Source of the DNA: JAOPZW01 sp963764585
GTDB lineage: Bacteria; Actinomycetota; Thermoleophilia; Solirubrobacterales; Solirubrobacteraceae
Length of the DNA: 64,000 nucleotides
Direction: 5' to 3'
Assembly: GCA_963764585.1 (NCBI GenBank)
Contig: CAVXTB010000011.1
Location: 454,281 to 518,280, forward strand
The first letter of the stretch is position 1, and each line of letters begins with the position of its first letter. Both the position numbers and the translations under genes were made by a program. This document shows, in pieces, positions 33,860-41,786 of the stretch. The notes under the pieces were generated by a model. The model was not told where the DNA came from. It saw only the letters and a program-made list of their open reading frames with translations, and made no database searches.

Positions 33860-34714
33860 TCAGGCGACCACGGGCACGGACTTGGAGGGCGCCCTTGGGT
33901 GGAACGGTCGCATGTCGTCGTGGTCGCGGCCGACGATCGCGCAGGTCGCTTCTGGTACCTCGTTCCAGACGCCGGCGACGTCGCCGAGCGGCTCGGAGAC
34001 GACCAGCCGCGCGTCCTCCGAGAGCTCTCGGAGCAGTTGCCTCTTCGGATAGAGCTGGCGCAGGGTGGGCACGTCGGTCGTGTAGTAGAGCGAGCGCGAC
34101 TTGCCCTCGCTGGAGTACCGGACGGCCCAGGTGCTCTCACCGTTGGTGGTGGCGATGGTGCCTTGGAAGGGGTGTGGAACCCCAAGCCGGCTGCCGACCG
34201 CCTCGACCAGACCGATCGCCTGCTCGATCGCCGCCGGCGGGTCGTCCTCCAGGCCGAACGTCAGCGCAAGGAAGAACAGCACTTCGGAGTCGGTCTGGCC
34301 CTCGATCTTCGGGTACAACGACGGATCGATCGCGAGCACGAGGTCGCGCTTGATGACGGCGAACTCGTTGACGTAGCCGTTGTGCATGAAGAGCCAGCGC
34401 TCGTGGCGGAAGGGGTGGCAGTTCGTCTGCTGCACGGCGCTGCCGATCGCGGCGCGGATGTGGGTGAAGAAGTGCGACGAGCTGATGTGGTTGGCGAGCT
34501 CGTGCAGGTTGTGGTCGTTCCAGGCCGGCTCGGTGCTGTGGAAGACGCCCGGGATGGGCGTGTCGCCGTACCAGCCGACACCGAACCCGTCACCGTTCGT
34601 CGTCTCGGCGCCGAGCCGCGAGTGCAGGCTCTGGTCAACCAGGGAGTGTGCCGGGGTGTAGAGCGCTTCCTTGAGGAGGATCGGAGATCCCGAGTACGCG
34701 AGCCAGCGGCACAT
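33860..34714 (-). CDS. class II glutamine amidotransferase (YafJ/EgtC-like)
   Basis: The 284-residue protein starts MCRWLAYSG; removal of Met exposes Cys2 as the N-terminal nucleophile. Other Ntn-hydrolase marks are 'TTNGDGFGVGWY', 'FTHIRAAIGSAVQQTNCHPF', 'WLFMHNGYVNEF' and 'GQTDSEVLFFLAL'. The enzyme releases ammonia from glutamine or cleaves a gamma-glutamyl amide. Its start lies 80 bases inside the end of the GCS2-type ligase gene in another frame. The pairing of GCS2 ligase and class II amidotransferase recalls EgtA and EgtC in ergothioneine synthesis, but EgtB and EgtD are not present in this operon. Confidence 0.85.
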   Translation of the reverse strand: MCRWLAYSGSPILLKEALYTPAHSLVDQSLHSRLGAETTNGDGFGVGWYGDTPIPGVFHSTEPAWNDHNLHELANHISSSHFFTHIRAAIGSAVQQTNCHPFRHERWLFMHNGYVNEFAVIKRDLVLAIDPSLYPKIEGQTDSEVLFFLALTFGLEDDPPAAIEQAIGLVEAVGSRLGVPHPFQGTIATTNGESTWAVRYSSEGKSRSLYYTTDVPTLRQLYPKRQLLRELSEDARLVVSEPLGDVAGVWNEVPEATCAIVGRDHDDMRPFHPRAPSKSVPVVA

Positions 34715-36110
34715 GAGCCGCCCCTTTCGGTTGTGTGGTTGGTCGTGTCGGCGCTGACGTAGCCGCCGCGGACGGGGGCCATTCCGGGGCCAGGAAGAGG
34801 TCCGCGAGCTCGCGGAGCAGATCGTCGACGTCGCCGGCGGCGCGGGCGCGCTGACGGTGGGCGCCGTTGGAGGTGGCGAGCAACCGGACCCGTTCGAGCT
34901 CGCTCGCGCAGCCCAACGCCAGGGCGTGCGGACGGCACCTGTCGAGCATCGCGTCGAGCGTCGCTCGCACCGGGACGAGCCTCCCGCTCGCGGGCTCGAT
35001 CAGTCGCGCAGCCATGCCGTCTCTCGCGGCCAGGAACCGATTCTCGGCGAGGACCTCGGCGCTCGGAGTGGGCTGTGGCGAGTCACCCTCGAGCTCCAGA
35101 CGCGAAAGCGCCTGGATCAGCGCGACGAGCGGGGTGATCTCGGCGAGCGTCGACTGGGCGTCCATCACGCGGACCTCGACGGTCCCGAGCTTGGGCTGCG
35201 GTCGCACGTCCCACCAGAAGAAGCTCGGATCGGATACCGCCCCGGCGCCGATCACGGCGTCGAGCGCGTGGACGTAGTCGGCGTAGCCGGAGAAGGGCCG
35301 CGGTGGCCCGGTGCGCGGGAACGCCTGGAAGATGACCGTGCGCATCGAGTCGAAGCCGCCGTCGCGCCCCTGCCAGAACGGAGAGTTGGCCGAGAGGGCA
35401 ATCAGGATTGGCACGCTGCGGCGGAGCCCATTGACGAGCCGGATGGCGTCCTCTGCGTCCGGCACGCCCACGTGGACGTGCAACGCCATCGTCGGCGCTC
35501 GGCGAGCGAGCGAGCGCAACGACTCGCCGAGCACGCGGTAGCGGGCGGCGCCGGAGACCGCTGTCTCCTCGAGCAGGGTCAGCGGGTACGCGCCCGCCGC
35601 CGCCGCTGAGAGCCCCATCGCGCCCACTTCTCGCGCGAAGCGTTGTCTCAGGGCCGCGAGCTCGCTGATGGTTCCGTCGACGTTCGCGTGGATGCCCGTC
35701 TTGAGCTCGATGACGCCCGCGTGCGTCTCGGGTGAGGCGTGGAGCGACAACTCATCCGAGAGCCGCGCAAGGACGCGATCGCTCGACCGAGCGAGCGACA
35801 AGCTCCCGCGCTCCAGGAGCATCAGCTCCTCTTCGACGCCGAGCGTATATCGCCGTCCGAGCTCGCCGTTCCAGCGCGCCCACGGAGGGCCGCCTTCTGG
35901 CGCCACCGCAGGTTCAGCTTGGTCGCGGCCCTGCAGGGCCCGACCGGTTTCGAGCCGCGATCTCAGTTCGGCGACGCTCCGGCGCAGCTCGGCGACCTTC
36001 TGGCGCTCGTTGACCAGATCGGCTGCGAGAGCGCGCAGCGCGAAACCGAGTCGTTGCGCGCGAGATTCGCCCGCGGTCCTCCGGAGCTCGGGCTCATCCC
36101 TGTCAATCAC
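34635..36110 (-). CDS. YbdK-type carboxylate-amine ligase (GCS2 family)
   Basis: The 491-residue protein has an N-terminal coiled coil (about residues 20-55, 'LVNERQKVAELRRSVAELRS'). The GCS2 catalytic domain follows: 'RRYTLGVEEELMLLE' (ATP/Mg-binding EEE), 'HAGVIELKTGIHANV', 'ALHVHVGVPDAEDAIRLVNG' and 'KLGTVEVRVMDAQSTLAEIT'. The family joins glutamate to cysteine or another amine. Both the coiled coil and the Pro/Thr-rich C-terminal tail are extra relative to the usual 370 residues; the tail runs across the start of the amidotransferase gene. GTG 36110 overlaps the stop of the HD gene by eight bases. Confidence 0.85.
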   Translation of the reverse strand: MIDRDEPELRRTAGESRAQRLGFALRALAADLVNERQKVAELRRSVAELRSRLETGRALQGRDQAEPAVAPEGGPPWARWNGELGRRYTLGVEEELMLLERGSLSLARSSDRVLARLSDELSLHASPETHAGVIELKTGIHANVDGTISELAALRQRFAREVGAMGLSAAAAGAYPLTLLEETAVSGAARYRVLGESLRSLARRAPTMALHVHVGVPDAEDAIRLVNGLRRSVPILIALSANSPFWQGRDGGFDSMRTVIFQAFPRTGPPRPFSGYADYVHALDAVIGAGAVSDPSFFWWDVRPQPKLGTVEVRVMDAQSTLAEITPLVALIQALSRLELEGDSPQPTPSAEVLAENRFLAARDGMAARLIEPASGRLVPVRATLDAMLDRCRPHALALGCASELERVRLLATSNGAHRQRARAAGDVDDLLRELADLFLAPEWPPSAAATSAPTRPTTQPKGAAHVPLARVLGISDPPQGSALHPGTLPG

Positions 36111-36654
36111 GGGCGGCCTCGCTCGGGTGCTCGCGTATGGACGACTCGGCGCGCAAAGGTCGAGGGGCGGCGAGCTCCAGGATCTCGAGCCCGAGCCCGT
36201 ATGGCGGCGACCATCCGTCAGGCCGGATCGAAGGGTGACGCACGCGGTCCATCAGGTCAGCGCGCTTGACGCTCTGGGCGACGCCGGCCCCTGGCCCCCT
36301 CGCCCGTGCGACCAGCTCGATGTGGGCCAGGTAGATCGCGCTCGACCGGCAGTCCTTGTCGCGGGTGAGGAGCCTGAGGGCGCGTAGCTCGGCCGTCGTG
36401 AGGCCTTCCATGAGCAGCGCCGCCTCCGAGATCGAGGTGTGCTCGAGCAGCTCGTGCAGCCAGGCGACGACACGGGCCTGCCGGGGAACCGTTGTCGCCA
36501 CCCTCCGAACGTGCTCGATCAGCGGCGCTCCGCCCGCGTCGCGCTGGCCGCCGTGCAGCGCTTCGGCAAGCGCCTGCGCGCAATCAGCGTCGAGCAGCCC
36601 CCCGCCGCGTGGCGAACCATTCACGCGCGCGGGCCGCTGTGGTTCGCTCGGCAT
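36103..36654 (-). CDS. RelA/SpoT-like HD-domain protein with altered metal motif
   Basis: The 183-residue protein has the ordering of a SpoT-type HD hydrolase: 'ALAEALHGGQRDAGGAPLIE', 'HVRRVATTVPRQARVVAWLH', 'ELLEHTSISEAALLMEGLT', 'RALRLLTRDKD' and 'VKRADLMDRVRHP'. In the canonical family the central box reads HDVVEDT. Here it is HELLEHT, so the metal-binding Asp is replaced by Glu. Activity on (p)ppGpp or a related nucleotide is uncertain. No synthetase domain is present. It lies 17 bp after DUF7144 and overlaps the ligase gene. Confidence 0.6.
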   Translation of the reverse strand: MPSEPQRPARVNGSPRGGGLLDADCAQALAEALHGGQRDAGGAPLIEHVRRVATTVPRQARVVAWLHELLEHTSISEAALLMEGLTTAELRALRLLTRDKDCRSSAIYLAHIELVARARGPGAGVAQSVKRADLMDRVRHPSIRPDGWSPPYGLGLEILELAAPRPLRAESSIREHPSEAARD

Positions 36655-36671
36655 GCGAACTCGACCCCGGC

Positions 36672-37055
36672 TCAGGTACCTGGCACCCTCTCCTCGTCGC
36701 CGTAGACGACGATCCCGTAGACCACGTACACGCACAGGGTGAAGACGGCGAGAGACCACCATGGATAGGCGCCGCCGATTGACAGCAGCGCCCCGATTGC
36801 ACCGAGGCTTCCGGCGATGATGCCGATCACCCGACCGTAGGTGTTGCCGGCTATGAGCGAGAAGCCTCCCGTGAGCTGGATCACTCCGAGGATGATCAGC
36901 ACCCAGCCCATGGTGTTGAGGTTTGTGAGTATGAACCTCGTGTCGTTGACGAAGATGTTCGCGTCGTCCAGCGCGCCAATCCCATAGATGATGTTGATCG
37001 TGCCCACGAGCAACAGCAGGACCCCAGCGAACATGACTCGGCCAGCACCTCGCAT
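36672..37055 (-). CDS. DUF7144-type four-helix membrane protein
   Basis: ATG 37055 has a perfect AAAGGAGGT five bases upstream, giving 127 residues. Four membrane helices are clear: 'VMFAGVLLLLVGTINIIYGI', 'GWVLIILGVIQLTGGFSLIA', 'VIGIIAGSLGAIGALLSI' and 'WWSLAVFTLCVYVVYGIVVY'. The phrase 'FILTNLNTMGWVLIILG' between helices 1 and 2 is the signature of the actinobacterial DUF7144 family, whose function is unknown. The dyad motif lies 56 nt upstream. It is the first gene of the HD/ligase/amidotransferase operon. Confidence 0.8.
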   Translation of the reverse strand: MRGAGRVMFAGVLLLLVGTINIIYGIGALDDANIFVNDTRFILTNLNTMGWVLIILGVIQLTGGFSLIAGNTYGRVIGIIAGSLGAIGALLSIGGAYPWWSLAVFTLCVYVVYGIVVYGDEERVPGT

Positions 37056-37111
37056 CACGACCTCCTTTGAGTTGACCGTGTGCCAATCGTGCACGAGTGA
37101 CTGTGCGTGTT

Positions 37112-37130
37112 CATCGCCCCGATGGCATGA
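37112..37130 (-). promoter_or_regulatory. shared dyad motif, copy b
   Basis: On the gene strand it reads TCATGCCATCGGGGCGATG, 56 nt before the DUF7144 start. It is identical over more than 20 bases to copy c. Confidence 0.55.
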
Positions 37131-37139
37131 GATAGCGCC

Positions 37140-37499
37140 TCATTCGACGTCCTCGTCGGGACTCTCGAACGCCGCGTCGACGTCGTAGCCGAGCGCGAGC
37201 GCCAGCTCGGGGGCCGCGGCCACGGCCCGTACTGAGCCGACCTCAGGAGCGATGGCCACCAGCGTCCCGACGATCTCGTCGACGGAAGCGCCGGCCGCCA
37301 GGGCCATTGCGATCTTCGGCTGGTAGGAGCTGAGCCTCGCTTCGATCGCCAGCAAGGCCCCGAGCCGGACCAGGGCGTGCGTCTTCTGGTCGAGCCCTGA
37401 GAAGTCGACGTTGGCGGGTCCCATCCCGAACAGCAACTCCACGAAGCGCTCGTCGTTCAAGGCGAGCCGTCGCAGTGTGTCCTTGCTTTCGGCTCTCAC
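37140..37499 (-). CDS. carboxymuconolactone-decarboxylase/AhpD-like protein
   Basis: The 119-residue helical protein has the CMD core: 'LDQKTHALVRLGALLAIEAR', 'YQPKIAMALAAGASVDEIVG', 'TLVAIAPEVGSVRAVAAAPE' and 'LALALGYDV'. The CxxC of peroxidase-active AhpD proteins is absent, so a thiol peroxidase role is unlikely; a decarboxylase or structural role is open. It stands alone between two copies of the dyad motif. Its own copy is 73 nt upstream of the ATG. Confidence 0.8.
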   Translation of the reverse strand: MRAESKDTLRRLALNDERFVELLFGMGPANVDFSGLDQKTHALVRLGALLAIEARLSSYQPKIAMALAAGASVDEIVGTLVAIAPEVGSVRAVAAAPELALALGYDVDAAFESPDEDVE

Positions 37500-37572
37500 T
37501 GGGACATCTCCTCATCCGTGAAGCCGGTTATTGGGCAACAGCTGCAAGTACACACCGAGGGCGCGCCGTCGT

Positions 37573-37591
37573 CATCGCCCCGATGGCATGA
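37573..37591 (-). promoter_or_regulatory. shared dyad motif, copy c
   Basis: On the gene strand it reads TCATGCCATCGGGGCGATG, 73 nt before the CMD-like gene. Its core and near flanks equal copy b, which suggests a local duplication of the operator. Confidence 0.55.
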
Positions 37592-37615
37592 GAGCCGCGC
37601 CGGCGCTGGTCTCGT

Positions 37616-39889
37616 CTAGAGAAGCCCGACCTCGCGGGCGCGCTGGACCGCGCCGGTGCGGGAGGTCACGTTGAGCTTGCGGTAGACCGCCATGGCGTGT
37701 GATTTCACCGTATGGCGCGACACGTACAGGCGCTGGCCTATCTCCGGGAACGAGAGGTGCGTGGCGAGGTAGGGGAGCAGCCGCAGCTCCGCGGCGGTCA
37801 TGCTGGATGCTCCGGGGGCATCGGCGCGCATGGTCTTCAGGGACGAGCGCAGTTCCTCTACCTGGGCCGGGAGCACACCGAGATCTGGTTGCCGGCGCAA
37901 CACCGTCTCGATCTCGCGCAGCACCGTCCTGGCTCCGCCCGCGTCGGCGATGGCCAGATAGGCGCGGGCGAGCTCCAGGCGGGTCTGTGCCGAGAGGTGC
38001 GGGAGCGCGTACGTCAAGCGCGGCCGCAGCGCCTGCGCTCGGGCGAGGAGCGCGGCGGCGCTCGTGGCATCCTCGCGGTGCAGTGCGACGCGCGCAGCCA
38101 CCGCATAGGCGAACGCGCTGGTGGGGTGCTGGTCCATCCGCGACCGGCGGATGACCCGAAGCGCCCGGCCCGCGAACTCCTCGGCCTGAACCCACGCCCC
38201 GCGCTCGATCGCGATCGCTGCGCGCTCACCGAGCGCCACCGCGGCGGGCTCGGGCCCTCCGATATCGATGTGCTCCTCGGCGACCTCGGCGAGCAGGTCG
38301 TCAGCCCGGTCGACCTCCCCGGCCAGCCGATGTGCGATCGCGAGCAGCAGCACGGCGGTCGGGCGAAACGGGCTCGCGCGGGCAAGCGTCCGAGTCGCGA
38401 CCTCCGCATCTGCGCGCATCCTCGCCGCCCCTTGACGACAACCCATGGCGCGCAGGAGGGCCAGCCACGCGGCGATCGACTCGGTGCCGTCCGACAGGGT
38501 GCCCTCGTAGCTCGCGCGTTCGGCCGCGTCGGCCAGACGCTCCGCCTCTGCCGGCCGACCCCAGATCGCAGTGACCAGCCCGGCGAGCACGGCGACCGCT
38601 GCGTTGCGTTCGAGCGCCCCACGCTCCTCCAGCCAGGCGAGCCAGCGTTCGGCGGTGGCGACACGGCCACCCTGGTAGGCGGGCATCGTGCAGCGCTCGA
38701 CCAGCCGCGCCACCCGGTCGACGTCGCCGGCCGTCTGCGCGTAGCCGATGGCCATCTCGGGCAGCTCGTTCGCCTCGCACCAGCCGGCCGCACGATCAAG
38801 GAGCTCGGGCACCAGGTCGGGCTCGGCGCGGACCAGCTGCAAACGGAGGAGCTCCCGGAAGAGGTGGTGGTAGCGGTACCAGTCCCCATGGGCATCGAGC
38901 GCCACCACGAACAGGTTGGAGCGGGTCAGCGACTCCAGCATCGCCGAGGATCCGGTCTCCTGAAGGACCGCGTCGCAGAGCTCCCCGGACATCCGCTCGA
39001 GCACGGCGGTCCGCGTCAGGAAGCGAAGCTCGTCAGGGGAGAGGTGCTCCAGCACCTCCGACTCCAGGTAGTCGGAGACGAGCCGGTCGGTCCCGGAGAA
39101 CGTCGCCGCGCCGTTGGCCGTGACCCCCTGCGCCCGGAGCGATAGAGCGGCCAGATAGAGGCCGGCTGACCAGCCCTCGGTCTGTTGGGTGAGCTCGGCT
39201 GCCTGGTCCTCCGCCAGGTCCACGCCGGCGGCACGTAGAAGCTCGTGAGCCTCGGCCTCGGTCATACGCAGGTCGTCTTGCCCGATCTCCAGCGTCAGCC
39301 CGTGGGCGCGAAGCGCTCCCAGCGGCAGGGCCGGCCCGGCGCGCGCGGAGAGGGTCAGCTGCGAGCCGTCCGGGACGTGTCGTCCGAGCGCGGCGACGGC
39401 GTCCCAGCCTGCCGGGTTGTCGAGCATGTGCAGGTCGTCCAGGACCAACACGAGCTGCTCGTCCATCGCTGCCAGAGCGGCGCCGAGACGCGGGACGACC
39501 GTCGCCTCGAGCGACGCGCCGGGTGACGCGAGCGCGTCGAACACGGTCCGATCGACCGGCGAGATGCGGTCGAGCGCGACCGCGACATAAGTCAGCAGGA
39601 CGATCGGGTCGTTGTCCCGTTCGTCGATCGACAGCCATGCGAACGGGCGCTCCGAGACCGACGCCCACTGCGCGAGCAGCGTCGTCTTGCCCCAGCCCGG
39701 GCCTGCGGAGACGACGACGATCGGCGTCTCGTGCGCGCTTTCCACCAGATCGATGAGCTTCGCGCGGGACACGATGCCGTTGCGCTCCTGTGGAGGCCGC
39801 AGTTTCGACTCGACCAGATCGAACGCCGGAGCCGACTTGGGCGACCCGGCCGCCCGGCCTATGCGAGATGATCCGACGTCGGTTGGCAA
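37616..39889 (-). CDS. LuxR-family regulator, MalT/LAL type
   Basis: The 757-residue regulator has an N-terminal P-loop NTPase with Walker A GPGWGKTT (63-70), Walker B 'LVLVLDDLHML' and the ATPase-linked 'LTLSARAGPALPLGALR' sensor region. A long helical TPR-like section follows (about 330-690), and then a C-terminal LuxR helix-turn-helix ('LLPYLATHLSFPEIGQRLYV', 'SRHTVKSHAMAVYRKLNVTS'). LAL proteins bind an inducer and ATP, then activate transcription at direct or inverted repeats. The dyad motif is 63 nt upstream of its own start. It is located in the middle of the motif-bearing genes, so it is the leading candidate for their regulator (inference). Confidence 0.9.
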   Translation of the reverse strand: MPTDVGSSRIGRAAGSPKSAPAFDLVESKLRPPQERNGIVSRAKLIDLVESAHETPIVVVSAGPGWGKTTLLAQWASVSERPFAWLSIDERDNDPIVLLTYVAVALDRISPVDRTVFDALASPGASLEATVVPRLGAALAAMDEQLVLVLDDLHMLDNPAGWDAVAALGRHVPDGSQLTLSARAGPALPLGALRAHGLTLEIGQDDLRMTEAEAHELLRAAGVDLAEDQAAELTQQTEGWSAGLYLAALSLRAQGVTANGAATFSGTDRLVSDYLESEVLEHLSPDELRFLTRTAVLERMSGELCDAVLQETGSSAMLESLTRSNLFVVALDAHGDWYRYHHLFRELLRLQLVRAEPDLVPELLDRAAGWCEANELPEMAIGYAQTAGDVDRVARLVERCTMPAYQGGRVATAERWLAWLEERGALERNAAVAVLAGLVTAIWGRPAEAERLADAAERASYEGTLSDGTESIAAWLALLRAMGCRQGAARMRADAEVATRTLARASPFRPTAVLLLAIAHRLAGEVDRADDLLAEVAEEHIDIGGPEPAAVALGERAAIAIERGAWVQAEEFAGRALRVIRRSRMDQHPTSAFAYAVAARVALHREDATSAAALLARAQALRPRLTYALPHLSAQTRLELARAYLAIADAGGARTVLREIETVLRRQPDLGVLPAQVEELRSSLKTMRADAPGASSMTAAELRLLPYLATHLSFPEIGQRLYVSRHTVKSHAMAVYRKLNVTSRTGAVQRAREVGLL

Positions 39890-39952
39890 GTTCTCCCTCC
39901 GGGCTCGAGGGAGTCGTTCCTCCGACCCTCGATCGGAGGGGAGCCAAGCGCA

Positions 39953-39972
39953 TCATCCGAATGGGGTGATCG
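39953..39972 (-). promoter_or_regulatory. shared dyad motif, copy d
   Basis: TCATCCGAATGGGGTGATCG on the plus strand, inside a longer palindrome that starts GCATCATCC and ends GATCGATGC. It lies 63 nt upstream of the LuxR-type regulator, a place suited to autoregulation. It is inverted relative to most other copies. Confidence 0.5.
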
Positions 39973-40019
39973 ATGCGTCCCGCCTTGCGACGCGCGGCGG
40001 AGGACCGGATCAAGGTCCG

Positions 40020-41786
40020 TCAGACAGCGGACGGGTCGGGTGAGCGCGCTTCTGCGGTGACCCCGGTTCGCCCGTTGACCGAGCGGACGGCGTCGTGCAC
40101 CGTCTCGAAGACGGCGTCCGCGCCGATCGCATCGATCACGCCGCCGCGCTGCCAGAGCTCGAGCACGGGCGGATGCACGGCGGCGAGCACGAGCGAGGTG
40201 CCCTGAGCATCCAGTTCCTCGGCGACCTGGCTGAGGATGTCGGCTCCATCGGTGTCGGTCAGGTAGATCGAATCGGCGTCGATGACCACGGCCTTTGGCG
40301 TCCCGTCATGCCGCGCCAGGTTCTCGAGGGTGGTCCGGAAGCGGTCGGCGTCGGCGAAGAAGAGCGGCCCGTCGACGCGCACGACGAGGACCCCGGGGAC
40401 GGCCTCCAGACCGTCGTGACGCTGGGCCTCGTGATAGGTCCCCGTGGTCGGGAGGCGCCTGAGCTCTCGTACGGAGGTGCTCGACGAGCGGGCGATCAGC
40501 AGCAGCAGCGACAGGACGACGCCGATGACGATGCCCTGGATGATCCCGAAGCACAGGATCCCCAGGCCCGCACCCATGAAGAAGGCCCAATCGGCTCGAT
40601 TCACCCGGTAGTAGCGCTTGAGCTCCGTGAACGTGACCAGCCCGAGCAGCGCATCGATCACGATGGCGCCGAGTGTCGCGCTCGGGAGATCCTCGAAGAG
40701 GCTGGCGAGGAACAGCATCGTGAGCAGGACGAAGCCGGCGTTGATGAGCGAGGCCATCTGCGAGCGCTGGCCTGAGGCGTCAGCGAGCGACGTCTTCGAC
40801 AGGTTGCCATCCGTAGCGAACCCACCGACGAACCCGGCCGCACCGCACGCCATCCCCTGCGCGATCAGCTCCTGGTTGGCGTCGATCTCGTAGGCGTGCT
40901 TCCGCGCCATTGCGCGGCCCGCGGCGAGCGACTCGGAGTAACCGACGAACACGATCGAAAGGGCACCGAGGAGCAGCGCACCGATCTCGCTGAACCCGAC
41001 GCCCGGAGCCTCGACCGAGAACAGTCCGATTGGCACGTCACCCGTCACGGCGACCCCGTGATCGGCCAGGCTGAGCGCGCTTGACGCGATGATCGCCAGC
41101 GCCACCACGATCAGCATGCGCGGCCAGCGCGGCACGAAGTGCCGCATGAGGAGCAGCAGAGCAAGGGAGCCGCCGCCGACCGCGAGCGTGGTGAGGTTCG
41201 TGTCCGGGATCTCCTTCAGCGTCCCCCAGAGCTCCTGCAGGTAGGAGCCGTCGACCGCAGGGACGCCGAGCAGCTTGTGGGACTGATCGATGATGATCCC
41301 GAGCGCGAAGCCCAGGACGAAGCCCGCCATCACCGCCTTCGAGAGGAAGGTGGAGACCCATCCCATGCGCAGCAGGCCCAGCGCGACGTAGACGGCGCCG
41401 GTGGCCAGGGCAAGGGCGGCGGTGTAGCCCACGGCCTTGCCGGTGCCAAGTGCGGAGGCACCGACGATCGGGGTGATCACGGCAGCCGAGACCGCGCAGA
41501 CCGCCGCGCTGGTTCCCTGCACGAGGTGGCGCGAGGTCCCGAAGATCGGATAGGCGATGAGCGCCACGAAAGACGTGTACAGCCCGTACTGGACCGGCAC
41601 CCCCGCGATGGTGGCGTAGGCGAGGCTCTGCGGAACGAGCAGCGACCACACCGACAGCCCGGCCACCGCATCCTTGGGGATCCACTTGCGGTCGTAGTGC
41701 GGTAGCCAGCCGAGGATCGGGAGGTACCGATGCAGGAGGCTCGGCGTGTCCGCCACATCCGCCGCATCGACTGCGCTCACGGTCAC
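40020..41786 (-). CDS. SulP-family sulfate/bicarbonate transporter with STAS domain
   Basis: The 588-residue transporter opens with 'LPILGWLPHYDRKWIPKDAV' and the SulP signature 'AGLSVWSLLVPQSLAYATIAG' (split over 21 positions). About 11-12 membrane helices follow, including 'VGYSESLAAGRAMARKHAYE' and 'DANQELIAQGMACGAAGFVG'. The cytoplasmic STAS domain is at about 455-575 ('GVLVVRVDGPLFFADADRFR', 'VVIDADSIYLTDTDGADIL'). Members carry sulfate, bicarbonate or other anions. Given the neighbouring sulfatases, sulfate import is attractive but unproven. GTG 41786 overlaps the DUF2252 stop. Confidence 0.9.
   Translation of the reverse strand: MTVSAVDAADVADTPSLLHRYLPILGWLPHYDRKWIPKDAVAGLSVWSLLVPQSLAYATIAGVPVQYGLYTSFVALIAYPIFGTSRHLVQGTSAAVCAVSAAVITPIVGASALGTGKAVGYTAALALATGAVYVALGLLRMGWVSTFLSKAVMAGFVLGFALGIIIDQSHKLLGVPAVDGSYLQELWGTLKEIPDTNLTTLAVGGGSLALLLLMRHFVPRWPRMLIVVALAIIASSALSLADHGVAVTGDVPIGLFSVEAPGVGFSEIGALLLGALSIVFVGYSESLAAGRAMARKHAYEIDANQELIAQGMACGAAGFVGGFATDGNLSKTSLADASGQRSQMASLINAGFVLLTMLFLASLFEDLPSATLGAIVIDALLGLVTFTELKRYYRVNRADWAFFMGAGLGILCFGIIQGIVIGVVLSLLLLIARSSSTSVRELRRLPTTGTYHEAQRHDGLEAVPGVLVVRVDGPLFFADADRFRTTLENLARHDGTPKAVVIDADSIYLTDTDGADILSQVAEELDAQGTSLVLAAVHPPVLELWQRGGVIDAIGADAVFETVHDAVRSVNGRTGVTAEARSPDPSAV

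Noticed and set aside
34140..34180. Ergothioneine cluster
   Set aside because: Ligase and amidotransferase resemble EgtA/EgtC in type only; EgtB (DinB + FGE domains), EgtD and EgtE are not in the operon, and the FGE-domain gene at 48.3 kb lacks a DinB domain and has the sulfatase-activating Cys pair.
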